DNA from: Symbiodinium natans
Lineage: Eukaryota; Sar; Dinophyceae; Suessiales; Symbiodiniaceae
NCBI GenBank assembly: GCA_905221605.1
Contig: CAJNDS010002326.1
Location: forward strand, 188,001-252,000
DNA length: 64,000 bases
Direction of reading: 5' to 3'
The notes below the pieces were generated by a model, which saw nothing but the letters and a program-made list of their open reading frames with translations, was not told the origin of the DNA and searched no databases. Shown here one piece after another: positions 11,489-22,245 of this stretch. Each line of letters begins with the position of its first letter. The first letter of the stretch is position 1. A program made the position numbers and the translations under genes.

Positions 11489-11843
11489 GTAGGGTTCAGG
11501 GTTCAGGGTTCAGGGTTTAGGGTTTAGGGTTTAGGGGTTTAGGGTTTAGAGGTTTAGAGGTTTAGGGTTTAGGGTTTAGGGTTTAGGGTTTAGGGGTTAG
11601 GGGTTAGGGGTTAGGGGTTAGGGGTTAGGGTTTAGGGTTTAGGGTTGAGGGTTAGGGGGTTAGGGGGGGAGGGGTTCGGGGTTTAGGGGTTTGGGGGTTC
11701 AGGGTTTAGGGTTTAGGGTTTAGGGTTGAGGGCTTAAGGGTTTAGGGGTTTAGGGTTTAGGGGTTTAGAGTTTAGAGGTTTAGAGGTTTCGGGGTTTAGG
11801 GGTTTAGGGGTTTAGGGGTTTAGGGGTTTAGGGTTTAGGGTGA
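11489..11843. repeat. Interstitial telomere-like block, TTTAGGG orientation
   Basis: About 50 TTTAGGG units and variants (TTTAGGGG, TTAGGGG, TTCAGGG, TTTAGAGG) on the plus strand, opposite in orientation to the block ending at 11,403. Confidence 0.9.
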
Positions 11844-12354
11844 CAGACCTTCAGATGCCGAAAGCAGAGCTGTGAAACCAGCAGCCACCATGTCAGTCTG
11901 GCTGGGGGGGGGGGTGGCTGGGATAGGGATGTCTTTGGTCGGTCTGGCAAGCCTCGAATCCAAACGGCAACCGAGAACAACAAATCGTCCGGAAACGAAT
12001 CGCATGGAACCACAGAAACGCCCTGAAACAAGGAATACAGCACAACAGGATACGAACCGCACCTAGAATAAATCTCCGAGGGAGCGGTTTCGAGATGACC
12101 ACCTAGAGTGCGGACAGTGAGGATCCCAGGTTCTGAACGCCCCGGCTGTTGGAGCCTCCAGAGTGGTGCCTGTCGGCGTGGGCTGGTCCTTCCATAGTTG
12201 GGACGCCCTCGGATTCGAGAATCCTTGTCCTTGTTCGCGAAGGCCCTGGGAGTGCTCGTCACGCCAATGTCCAGGAAATTTCAGGCGTGGCTCGGAAGGG
12301 CCCTCAAGCCCTGCGAGGTAGTTTTCCCAGGCTGGGCATGACATCTCAGCTCAA

Positions 12355-12450
12355 GTTGCGCACGCGCACCCGCGCCCGCACCCGCACGCGCACCCGCACG
12401 CGCACCCGCACGCGCACCCGCACGCGCACCCGCACGCGCACACACACGCA
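12355..12450. repeat. (CGCACC/CGCACG)n microsatellite
   Basis: A 12-base 'cgcacccgcacg' unit repeated about seven times, grading into CA-rich sequence to 12,490. Confidence 0.9.
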
Positions 12451-12678
12451 TGCAAACGCATCTGCACGCATGGAGCACGCATTCGCACGCACAGACCGAC
12501 ACACACGGAGAATATTTTATGAACATGGCTTCTGAGGATCATGTTCCTGAAGGAGTCGACGATTGGAACAACAGCGATGATGTCGAATCACCGAAGCAAT
12601 GCACAGCGAGTATGTTAATTGCAAATCACATCACATCATCTTCAAAGCAGGTACGTAGAAAGAGCATCCTCTTCCTAT

Positions 12679-12722
12679 CTCACACACACACACACTCACA
12701 CACACACTCACACACACACACA
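12679..12722. repeat. (CA)n microsatellite with CT interruptions
   Basis: CACACA runs broken by CTCACA at regular intervals. Confidence 0.9.
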
Positions 12723-12851
12723 AGCCCAGAGCACCGCTGCTCCAAAGATGCGCTGCTGTCATGTTTAGAGCATGCCACGAGTCAGGTCGCAAAGACAGGT
12801 GTGTCCCAGTTGTGAGCTGAGAACAGAATTGAAGGTTGGTGCCCCCGAGGC

Positions 12852-15752
12852 TCGGGCAGTGTGACCGCGTCGTGCCAAGAGGATGCACAGGGCTCGTCCA
12901 ATCTTCGATGTGGACCCAGCAAAGACGATCTCGTCCTCTTGGGAGCTTCAGGGCAGCGGATCACCACACAGATGCCACCATGCAATCTCAAGATCAGGAT
13001 CCTTGGGCTGCGTGTGCTCCTGGAGCGCCTGCGGCAGAGGCGCACTTTGTTTTCGGCGGCCCGGAGGCTTCGAGGTGCGATGCTCTTCACATGTCGTAAA
13101 CACATCAAACACCTTCGCATTCGTGGGATGGATTCGCTATGACTTTTGGGTTTTTTGAAGTCACAGCTGCCACAGCTCAACCTGTGCAGACACGATAGTG
13201 TAGTGCCTGCCAAACGGCGGCAGCTGTGAGCGTGTTGCCGTGCACAATTTTGATCTTGCGGTCGCCCAGCAGTGGCAACAAATCTTTGCCTCAGTCGGCG
13301 CACAGAGCAAAAGCGACGAGTGAGAGGGATCAAAAGAGCCATGCTAGCTTCAGGTGATCACCTGGCCATGTTCTCTCGATGAATTGATTAGGAGGCCGTT
13401 TTCAAACAGCCTGCCGCTCCCTTTGGGTTACAAGTAGAACGAGATGACCCTAAAACAACTTGAACTCGCCGAGCACGGTGGAAACTGCAAAGCAGCGCAT
13501 CAAAATTTATGATCTAGACACCCTTCAGCTTGTGTTGCTCCCATGAGGCCGGCACCTCCCTGATTGAGGAACTCCGCCTGAAGAGGGGCCACCCGCGGGG
13601 CTTCGTGAAGAGGACTCGGTGAAAGACCAAAGCAAGGCGCGCCTTGTTCAGGTGGGCCAGCCCCAGGTACTTCACACCGGCATCATCTGCGTCTTTGACT
13701 GCCTGCGCGGCAAGGCAATTTGATGCCCCGCAAGATGACATTCAGGTCTGGCGCAGCACATCCACAGAGCACAACAAGCAGGTCGAGTGGCCTGCACCTG
13801 CATGTCGAATATTGACTGCCTGACTTTGAGCTCATGTGGGACTGCTGGAGAACGGCAAGCGTTCGACATTCCTAGACATCCCAAGTGAGTGTACTGAAAG
13901 GTTGCCTGTGTGACTTCATGAAGTAGAAGTGGCCAGTCACCGGCAAGCACCTCTCTTCAAGGCTGCAGCAAAGAAAACTAATTTATTGTAAAACAAAGTT
14001 GCCAGTGTCTATGGTGCAGCGCGGGCGCCAGGTAGCACACTGGGTGCTGCGGTAGTGAAAGCCTTGCCAAGAATTGTGAGATTGCAAGCATGACATAGTC
14101 ACCAGTGAGAGTTATGCAGGGGGAGAAAGGCTGTGTTACGATGCGACTAGGCAAGGAGGGAGCACGAGAATACAGAGATAGAGGGGAGAGGGAGAGGGCA
14201 CGACAAAGCACGCATCAACGCAGGGGCGCACTCTGACACATGCACGGGCAGTGCAGGCACAGAGCTCGCGAGAGCGGAAGTACAACTGTATGAAGCAAGC
14301 GATGAAAGCTCCGGTCCAAAGGAAAGGCAGGCATCACTTCTTGTGGAATGTCTGGGGGCCGGCGTCAGTCTCGCGTCTTGTTGAGCCACTAAGTCACTCA
14401 GCCCAGCACGTTGAACGCAAGCAGTCGACAGGCAGTGGCGGCAAAAGAGCACCTCGGTGCATTCAGAGTGCTGCGCAAGTCTGGCAAGGGTATACGAGTA
14501 TTCAAAGCATCATCAGACGAAACCGAAAGTGAGCAAACTCAGCTATGAACACTGTAATATTTGTCGCAGCGCAAACACCAAATGCATCTAAAAAAGATCC
14601 CAAGGCTTCTGCCCACAGGAATGTCAAGGGCTGCAGTGGAAGCATCCACCATCGCTGCTCATGCTGATGCGAAGCAAGGAAGGGCGACAGCCTGAGCCCG
14701 GGTTCACGGCACAAGAGAAAGGCATCCTGCCTGCCGTGTGTGGAATATCCGGGGACCGTGCCATGGAAGGTGTAACCTTGGAACCAAGCTGAGATTGCGA
14801 TGGTGGACGGCGAGTTGGAGCTTTGGCCGACAAGAGGTGTTATCCGCTTCAGGGAACAAACTCTTGGAATTCCTGTCTCGCCCCCTGGCCATGACCGGGA
14901 TTGCTCTCTCACCCCAGCCATGACCCCAGGCTCTGGGAACCCGACATGGAGTAGAGGGCATGGCCATGTGCCAAGAACACAACCTCAAGCTGCCTGCTCT
15001 TCTGACTGAGCACCTCCGCAGTGGGAGGTTCTCCATTCGCAACACGCTTGCGAGCAACGCAAAGAATTTGATATTTCAAGATTAAGGCCCGCAGATCCAT
15101 GCAAGATCCCGCTACAGTGTTTGGCCTCCTGGTGCAGGGAATCTGTGGTCGAATGAACCGTGCCTCAGCAGTCTGCAGCATACTAAAGCCTAATGGGGCG
15201 TCGGCATTGTGATGATGGCCAGGGCTGCAGCGAAGCACTGTACAAACAAGAGGAGCAATCACCACACAGGCGTGACCAGAAGCTGAGATTCAGGCCACCG
15301 AGGTAGTCCCAAATCGGACAGAAGAGACAGTAGTTGTACTTGTACTTGCCTCAGTACGGAACTGGTGCTTCGTCTACAGCACGGAACTCCAAAAAGCCAA
15401 AAGATGCCCTGCTCCCTCCTCGCTCCAAAGCAGGATTCACTGCAAGGGGAGATCATCTGCACTGCACGGAGCCACACGGAGCCTCCCTGAGCTCCCGGCT
15501 GTGATGCAGGGAGTGGTACGAGGAGGTGTAGATAAAATACTTGAGTGGCCCGGCCTGCGCTCAAAAAGGCAGCTTCTCAGCTTTCTGATGCTCAGCATGG
15601 GAGGTCTGCGCCTGTGCCCAAGTTGGCATGCACTCGAAGTTGCAGTGGCCGATGCAGTTCATGATGTCAAAGAACACGAAGTAGATAGGGATCTTGGGGC
15701 GGTCACCGGCTTCAACACGCAGGAGACTCAGGGGACCCTCCAAGCCTCTTGA
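12852..15752 (-). CDS. CER1/WAX2-like fatty-acid hydroxylase superfamily protein (5' end missing)
   Basis: Exons recognised, 5' to 3': 15,612-~15,752 (FFDIMNCIGHCNFECMP, ending TGGGCACAG before GC); 15,495-15,554 (LKYFIYTSSYHSLHHSR, ending before GA); ~15,290-15,344 (YKYNYCLFCPIWDYLGG); about 14,945-15,000 (LEVVFLAHGHALYSM); 13,643-13,702 (AVKDADDAGVKYLGLAHLNK, GC donor); 12,852-12,935 (DEIVFAGSTSKIGRALCILL then ARRGHTAR). The first three match the His-box end of the sterol desaturase/CER1 family (D-x-MN-x3-GHCN-x-E and HSLHH), a di-iron membrane enzyme group of the endoplasmic reticulum acting on lipids. The last two match the C-terminal WAX2 domain (GVKxLxLxxLN; GxTSKxGRAxxxxLxRRG). The order is that of CER1. 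Substrate cannot be inferred. No exon with the upstream HxxxH and HxxHH boxes was seen in the ~440 bases before the neighbouring channel gene, so the gene may be truncated. Some middle and 3' exons are not located. Confidence 0.7.
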
Positions 15753-16189
15753 ATGCGGAGCAGTCTTATCGGGCCTAGAACTCTTAGAACTGCAAGAGAT
15801 GGCAGAGACAAGGGCGCATGAATCCATGAATCCGTCAAAGTCCCATGTCTTCCGAGGGACAAGGGCTGTCGAGAAGCAGCCAAACCAAGCGGGCACCAGA
15901 AACCTCGGCATGGTCTCCTATCACCAGAATCCTCAGAGAATCATCACAACGTGGGCCTCATGCGGTGTGCTTGGAGTAGGGGGGGGGGGGGCCAACGGCT
16001 TGCAGAGTTTTCAAGCCACACCGAGCAACGGGTAGCAACAGTCTGCGTCAGTGCGTTGCTGACGCTCCTTGCCCATTCGGGAAAGGCTCTTTCCACCGTT
16101 TAAAACGAGAGTGCTGCTCAGAGTGCGCTGCTACGGCAGGGAAAAGCACAACAGCGCCAAAAAGCGCCAATGTGCAAGAAAGTGCAAGG

Positions 16190-18861
16190 CTACACCTCCG
16201 CGGTTCGCGCAGTGGCTGAGGCTCTGATCAACCGACACAGGTATTCCATGTCAGACTTCTGCTCATGCTGCATCTCCTGGGATGTCTGTTGATTCGAGTT
16301 TGGGGGTCTAGGTCCGGGGTTGCAGGACTTAGGGGATTTAGGGCGTTGGTTCGGACCAGTTGCAAAGGGTTTGCCACAACATGGCACAAGGCGCCTGCAC
16401 CATCTCCTGTACAGCCTTGGTTGCTAGCAGCGCAGCCACGGTGTCACTCTTCCTTGGAGAAACAAGCTGGTTCCAAATCGGTGTTTCACTTGATCGCCAT
16501 GCATTGACTTGTTCCCATTGCTGGTAGGCGTCTTCACCTCGCCGCGAACTTTCAAAAGGCCATGCACCAGCTCTGCTATGTGTAAAGCACCAGAGCCTGA
16601 TGGTGATGATGATGATGATGATGATGATGACAGCATTCCAATGACAATTGTGCGGCTGCGGGCAAGACATGCGCTGGGCGATCGGCCATCAGCATCAATT
16701 ATCTCGAACCTGGATGTGAAACAGTCTCACAGCAGTGCTTCCGCTCCCAAAGCAAAGTTACCCTATGGCGAGCAACAGATTCGCCCGATCAGGTGGAAGG
16801 TCTAACTGGTTCATCAAGTGCTGCACCTTGGAGCACATTGCAGGCCAATCCAAAATCGCAAACATGTCAATTCTCGATATGACTGCCCCTCCCTGCCACT
16901 GCAACAACTCCGTAATTCAAAACTAGGAACTTCCCGGTCTTGGATGGCCATAAGGAAGCACTCCTTGTTAATGGCCAAGTTTTCGTGCACGTCCTCGTCG
17001 GTGAAGATGGGTGTCTGCACCGTGGTGTCCATCGGGGGACTGTGTGACCCGCTATCCAACTCGTCCTCCTTGTGCATTTCTAGCCAGCGATGCGCTGCGG
17101 CGAACCGCTTCAGCAGTTCCCGTGTCGTGCGCGCGATCCGGATCGACTCACGGAAATGTTGTTCGGCAGTCAGTGCTTCAGTCTCCTTAGCAGCCTTCAT
17201 CGTGATGTCAACATACACCGCCAGGATGACCTGAGAACTGAGGTGTAAAAGGTAGATGTCGGATGCCGCTAGAGTTACTACGGACTGCTTTCCAGGTGCC
17301 CCTTTCGGCACTGACAGATGGGTCCATGATTTAGAGAACTCACCAGAATCGGTGTCGTAGTGATGCATCCCACCTTCAAGCTCCACCATTAACTAAACAA
17401 GTATGCTTCTCCAACTCCCAAGAGACGTTGAAGATGCCCAGGGCAACCAGCAAGTAGCTGGCGACAAACCCGAGAATGAAAGGAACGCCATACTGCGCAG
17501 CCAAAAGCGATGAGATTGGCTCCCCGGAGTCGGAGTTGCAGTCGCCTGTGAAGCACCGAAACGCCGTAAACATCGAGTCGGGAACGGTTCGGAACTGAAG
17601 CTCCAGACCCAGCTCCACGAGTCTGGGATCATCTCCGATGAAGATGGTCGCGAAGCCAGCGACAATGTACAAAATGAGAAAGAGCAGTATGAAGGACAGG
17701 GCTAGCGTCCATACTCCCCCGAGCAAGCCCTTCACCATCAGCCGCAGATCCTGCTGGACAGGCTCATGTCAGTAGTCCAGGACATACAGCTGTTACTAGC
17801 TGCTAGCAGGTTCTTAAACATTATTCAACATCCAGCAGCTGACAAAGGATGCATGCGGAACAAGGTCCTGCATCAGCCGCAAGCGGAAGACCCGCATCAC
17901 CTGTGCAACTGAACTCTTGACTCAAAGATGCAGATGTGAACTGGAGAAGTCGGACTATTTGGAGGCATTTCAAAGAGCGTCTCGTTCGTCCGCCCATTAC
18001 AGTGCACCTACAGTCAATGCTTGAAAGTGGTTCTTGACATGTTCAACCTGCGGCTTCGTCTTCCACCAGGGGCTGCTTACACCGTCGTTTACTACTACAG
18101 TCCATCAGTCCCTCAGTCCATGTTAGATCCTCATGGCAAGTCGCCCGAACCAATCGTATCAGGCGGAAGATGCGAAGGAGCCAGGTGCCATACAAACCCG
18201 TGGCTTCCTGAATGCCCGGGAAAGCTCTGTTGGAAAAAAACTACTACTAGTAGCAGCGACATGAAAGGGGGCAATAAGGGAAAGCGTGGGAAACCACATC
18301 TGATTGCCGAGCGCCCTTGTTGCCAAGGCTCGTCCAGACCCATTCGGAAAACAGCCACATCCACGATAGCAATCAGGGCGACACATATATCAAAAAAATT
18401 CCACATGCGCTCCTTCTCCGGCGCAGCGACAAAAGAGTTTACAACAAGTGTAAAGGCTCTATGGGCTGACAGGACATAGCACTGCATGTCCCGACCTCAC
18501 CATACAGGTACGCTGTCCATCCCATCACCCACGTTCGCAGAACGATCTCAGTGATCAGCCAGCAGGCGAATGCCGCTTCCACCGCTGTCCACCCATACCA
18601 GTCTTTGTGGTTGGGATCCTCAGATTCTACCCCTAAGGTCCTGACCCAAAACCCTGACCACCAAGTAAAAGGGTGACCGAAGAGCTTCTGTCCGAGGCTC
18701 AGATTGAATACCAATAATCACCTGAGCCACTTCGTCACGATGGGCCCAGCAGAATTTTTCGGGCTTATGGGAGGGTTCAAAGTCCAGTTCCAACAAGTAG
18801 CCGCATTGGTTATGATCATGATGACCACCAAGGGCTCCAAATACGTTCGAGGCTGAGATGC
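16190..18861 (-). CDS. Single-domain voltage-gated cation channel with C-terminal EF hand
   Basis: Twelve exons fit in phase: 18,722-18,861 (S1, LVVIMIITNAATCW); 18,496-18,640 (S2, WLITEIVLRTWVMGWTAYLY); ~18,353-18,412 (S3, WNFFDICVALIAIVDVA); 18,145-18,207 and 17,868-17,900 (S4, LLRIFRLIRLVR joined to VMRVFRLRLMQ, an Arg every third residue); 17,427-17,750 (S4-S5 linker, S5, pore FRTVPDSMFTAFRCFTGDC, S6); 16,931-17,230 (S6 end VILAVYVDITMKAAKE and a cytosolic helix); 16,774-16,826; 16,687-16,709; 16,536-16,596 (EF-hand loop DADGSGALHIAE assembled across these exons); 16,395-16,452; 16,190-16,276 (ends TAG). About 445 residues: one six-helix domain, not a four-repeat animal-type channel. Membrane protein; voltage sensing is shown by S4, calcium modulation is suggested by the EF hand. 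Ion selectivity is not clear from TGDC. Donors are GT, GC and GA. Exons before S1 are not found; the final GAG could also be a GT donor. Confidence 0.88.
16603..16631. repeat. (GAT)n microsatellite ending at a splice acceptor
   Basis: About nine GAT units on the plus strand, i.e. (ATC)n on the coding strand of the channel gene. The run ends CACCATCAG directly at the inferred 3' splice site of exon 16,536-16,596, where a pyrimidine tract would normally be. Confidence 0.9.
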
Positions 18862-19329
18862 CTGCACAAATCAAATCGGACTCTAAACAACAAGACAGGC
18901 TTTTGATCTGCGCATCTAGGCTCCACGGAAGCTGCACGCAGCCGCGCGGGCTGAGTGGGCACATTCGCCCACTTGATGCTTCACCCACCTCACCTGGACC
19001 CATCGACCCGATCTCCCCTTTCGGACGTCTTATCATTCCATGAAACTAAACAAGAACCCAGCGAAGGACTCAGTGGCTGCAACCACTCAACCTCTGCATC
19101 AGGGGAAGGTGCAGGCTTTACCAGAAAATGTGCTTCGCAGGGGGGGGGGGGGGGCGTGTGCATCTTTCGCGCCGGCCACAGCAAGCATTGCATGCTCGCT
19201 TAATTCTTAAGCACGTCCTTCTTAAGCAAGTCCTTGTACAGGCCAGGTACCCCGAACGTTTGCCGTCACACACATGAGGAAGTGCTTGCAAGCATGATGT
19301 CGGGTCACGCTTTGAAAACAATGGATTTT

Positions 19330-19500
19330 TACGATGTCTTTGTGCAGTCGACGCAAGGTAGCCTTGGAAAGTACAAAATCCCTCGCCTTGCAGTCCGGGA
19401 AAAAAGTTGAAAACTTCAAGGCGAGGATGAGCTTCGGGGTATCTTTCATCTCAGTGCGCGGCCACTTGCACTTCGCAACATCTTCAGCGTCGCGAGGAGA
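19330..19500 (-). CDS. Possible exon of unidentified protein
   Basis: Minus-strand frame reading KWPRTEMKDTPKLILALKF, then FFPDCKARDFVLSKATLRRL and HKDIVK. It looks protein-like and lies just upstream of the channel gene, so it could be an N-terminal exon of that gene or a separate locus. The plus strand has an overlapping 68-codon ATG frame, less convincing. No splice sites assigned. Confidence 0.25.
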
Positions 19501-20194
19501 CACCCCCACAGACCCGCAGAGCACCCAAACAAAAAGCTGACGGCAAGCCACAGCTACCCCCCCAACCTCCACCCCCGGGTGCCCGACGACAGACCCGGCG
19601 GCCTGCGGGTAATAATAGTAACAATGGCAATAACGGTGAAAAAAACAGGTAGTAGTACTGACTCTGCCCACATGCTCCGTTCCTTGAGTTCCACACTCCT
19701 TTCGAGGTGGATGTCTAAAGCAGTCCACGCATTGTTTGGTTTAGACCTTCTGAGTGCCCCAGGGGTTCAAGATCTACAAGTCGGGCGTTTCTGTTCAAGT
19801 CCAAGCCAGCCGTTCCTGAGCTGTTGACCAATTGCTCTGCTGTTGGCGTTCGAAAGGTCCGCTCCTCTTCGCTTGTGGATTCCGCACAGATCGGCAGAAA
19901 GGCGGCTTTCTTTAGGGATCCTGCTTCGTAGAACGAGTTGCTCTGGAGGACGGAGAGGATGACGGTTAGTCAGGAACGTGTGTCGGGAGCATGACGGGCG
20001 AGTGCGCGTGCAGGCCGAGTCAGTCACTGGCCTCCCCCTAAAACCTCATACCCAAGGAAGGCTTTCAAAAAGTCCAAACTGTGTGTGCAATGCTGGCTTG
20101 CCTGCCAGAAGCGGAAGTAGGGTTTCTATGACTAGTACCCCCAAAAGGACACAAATTCGCTCGCCAATCTTCAACAACATGAACATTAACCCTG

Positions 20195-20365
20195 TTTCCC
20201 TAAACTAAACCCTTTTAGGGGTCACTGGGAAGAAAAAGCACGAACCCAGAGCAAGAGCGCTCCCGGCCTCCTCTGGTGGGGCCTTGGATCGAAATGGGAT
20301 GAGATTCAATGAAGGTGACGCAATGCTAAGGGCTTAGGGTTTGGGGTCTGGGTTTGGGGTTTAAG
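20195..20365. repeat. Short opposed telomere-like patches
   Basis: 'ccctgtttccctaaactaaaccc' near 20,190-20,216 and, about 115 bases on, 'gggcttagggtttggggtctg' with 'ggtttggggttt' at 20,328-20,363: C-strand then G-strand orientation, as at 11.2-11.8 kb but strongly decayed. Confidence 0.45.
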
Positions 20366-20544
20366 GCAGACTATGAGTGCGAGGCACGGCTAAGTCGTTG
20401 ATACGCACAAAGGTGAGCTCGGCAACCAAGCGATTTGTGTCACTGGCCAACAAAATCCTGAGATGCCACGGACGCAACTGCAATTGACTGCATGGGTCAG
20501 AGTCAGTGCACTAACTAAGGGAACAGGAAGGTCGAAGTTATGAC

Positions 20545-20985
20545 AAACGGTTGGAGCATGCGCTGTAGCCCGCACAACTTTTCGTGCCGGGCGTCTCTTT
20601 CATCGCTTTGTACTGTTTCAAACATCGCGAGTCGAAGATCTTGCGCCGAACGATATCCTTGGACTTCAGGACACAAGTTGGAAACACCTCTGCCTCCCCG
20701 TACCTTCCGCGAATCCTGCTCGAAGTGCTGTAGCTCTAGTCATGGGCTAGCTACGGCGATTGCAGGACAATACGTCGCTGGCTGCCGCTCTCAAACCACC
20801 ATATGGCAATCTCCCAAAGTTGCCCGCCCCTACGGTTGACGGCAGTTGGCAGGGAATCTTGCCAGACGAGCTGCTTTGTCTTCAGCCAAGAACACGCGCA
20901 TCAACGCCTCGACGGGGGCCATGCCGCAGCCAGTCAGCGTGTCAGCATTAGCAGCGGCACTGAGCCGACGAGAACCTTCCGCTGG
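20545..20985 (-). CDS. Two possible exons of unidentified protein
   Basis: Upstream piece about 20,849-20,985 reads NADTLTGCGMAPVEALMRVF then LAEDKAARLARFPANC. Downstream piece about 20,545-20,690 follows GCGGAAG and reads YGEAEVFPTCVLKSKDIVRR then KIFDSRCLKQYKAMKETPGT. Both are clearly protein-like on the minus strand and are hidden because they lack start codons. Junctions and family unknown. Confidence 0.35.
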
Positions 20986-22149
20986 ACCATTGGCTAGCAA
21001 CGGCTAGCAACTGGAAACTGGATGTCTGCTTGTGGCAACACTTGCTGCCTTTCTGCGAGCTCTTGATTGACAGTGTCATCGTCATGGCCATTTCCGAAGA
21101 CAGCGGAGCCTTGTGTGTCAGTTGCAGTGGCATGGGGCCAGGTGGATAAGCTAAGTAAGATAGGTAGAGCTTCTTGAACTTTCGTTCGATGCTGTCATTG
21201 CGTACAACATGTCCACTTGCAAGATTACGATGTGGGACAGACTCTGCCCATTGTCAGCTGCAACTGTTGTCAACTGCTTTTTGCTGTAAGCCTTCCTGAA
21301 ATGCTGAATCACTTGAATCACTTGAAGAACCTCATGATGTTAATGCCAAACCCTTTAGCCTTAGCCCCGGATCCTGCGTGTCCTGCGAAGGCCATCGCCA
21401 GCTCGCTTCACGATCGGAGTCTCCTCGTGGGTGCAATGGAAGACGTCTCCATGTGGGAAAATCTACCCAGACTCAAAATCGAGTTGGGTTCAGAGCAGCC
21501 TAGAGGAATCGGCAATCAGCGCAGCGCAGCTTGCAAAATCCCGCAAGCCAAGCCAAAGACAAAAGCCGAAGCCATCTAATTAACGTCCAAGTGGCGTCTT
21601 AGGCTCCTGTTAGACAGATTCCGAGGAATGGCATCATCGTCATATTGCAAGGCAATATACTCCGACAATTGGTTCCTGATTCAGAGCAGAGCAAAATAAA
21701 GCAATCATGGTGTCAACAATTTGACAACTTGAGGGCTCTGGTGAATGTCGGGTTTAGGAGCCGTCTATGGTGTTGCAAAAGAAACTCACGGATGCGACAT
21801 GGCAGGATGCTCGGAGGGGGGAAGACCTTCACCCACGACCACATTCGCTGCTTGACACATTAGGGTACGACAACCTGCAAGCAACAACTACCGCAACCTC
21901 CAAAAGGGCTACAAGTAGCTTTCGTGATTAAGGGCAAAGCTGCATGGCATTTGACATTTGATCGATGTAAATACAACCAGTGACACCATGGGCGGAACCA
22001 CCATCAAATCCTTCTCCCTAAGAACGCTGAAACAAGGGATTTGCGCCAAGAGGCAAAAAAGTGGTTGCATCCTGCAAGGGCAGAACGAGTCTTTCTTACT
22101 GTCCTTACTACAGGAGTCGGGGCAGGTGATCCAGACGCAAGAAGCCGGC

Positions 22150-22245
22150 GTACATGTGGATGGCTCTAGGCTTCTCCTCCTCTGTGTAGCGAGTGAGCCC
22201 GAGCGCCACCACAGCATGGTGTAGCTCGACTCCAGACATCATGGT
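22150..22245 (-). CDS. Possible exon of unidentified protein
   Basis: Minus-strand frame ELHHAVVALGLTRYTEEEKP followed by RAIHMYAGFLRL, preceded by CAG and followed by GATCAC, a possible GA donor. Short, no family recognised. Confidence 0.3.

Noticed and set aside
11217-11843. A chromosome-end fusion
   Set aside because: Head-to-head fusion would read TTTAGGG then CCCTAAA on one strand; the order here is the reverse.
17941-18007. An S4-like reading (charged residue every third position) between the two accepted S4 exons
   Set aside because: Including it would need a 40-base intron without a normal donor; joining 18,145-18,207 directly to 17,868-17,900 gives a perfect S4 in phase, so this stretch is intronic.
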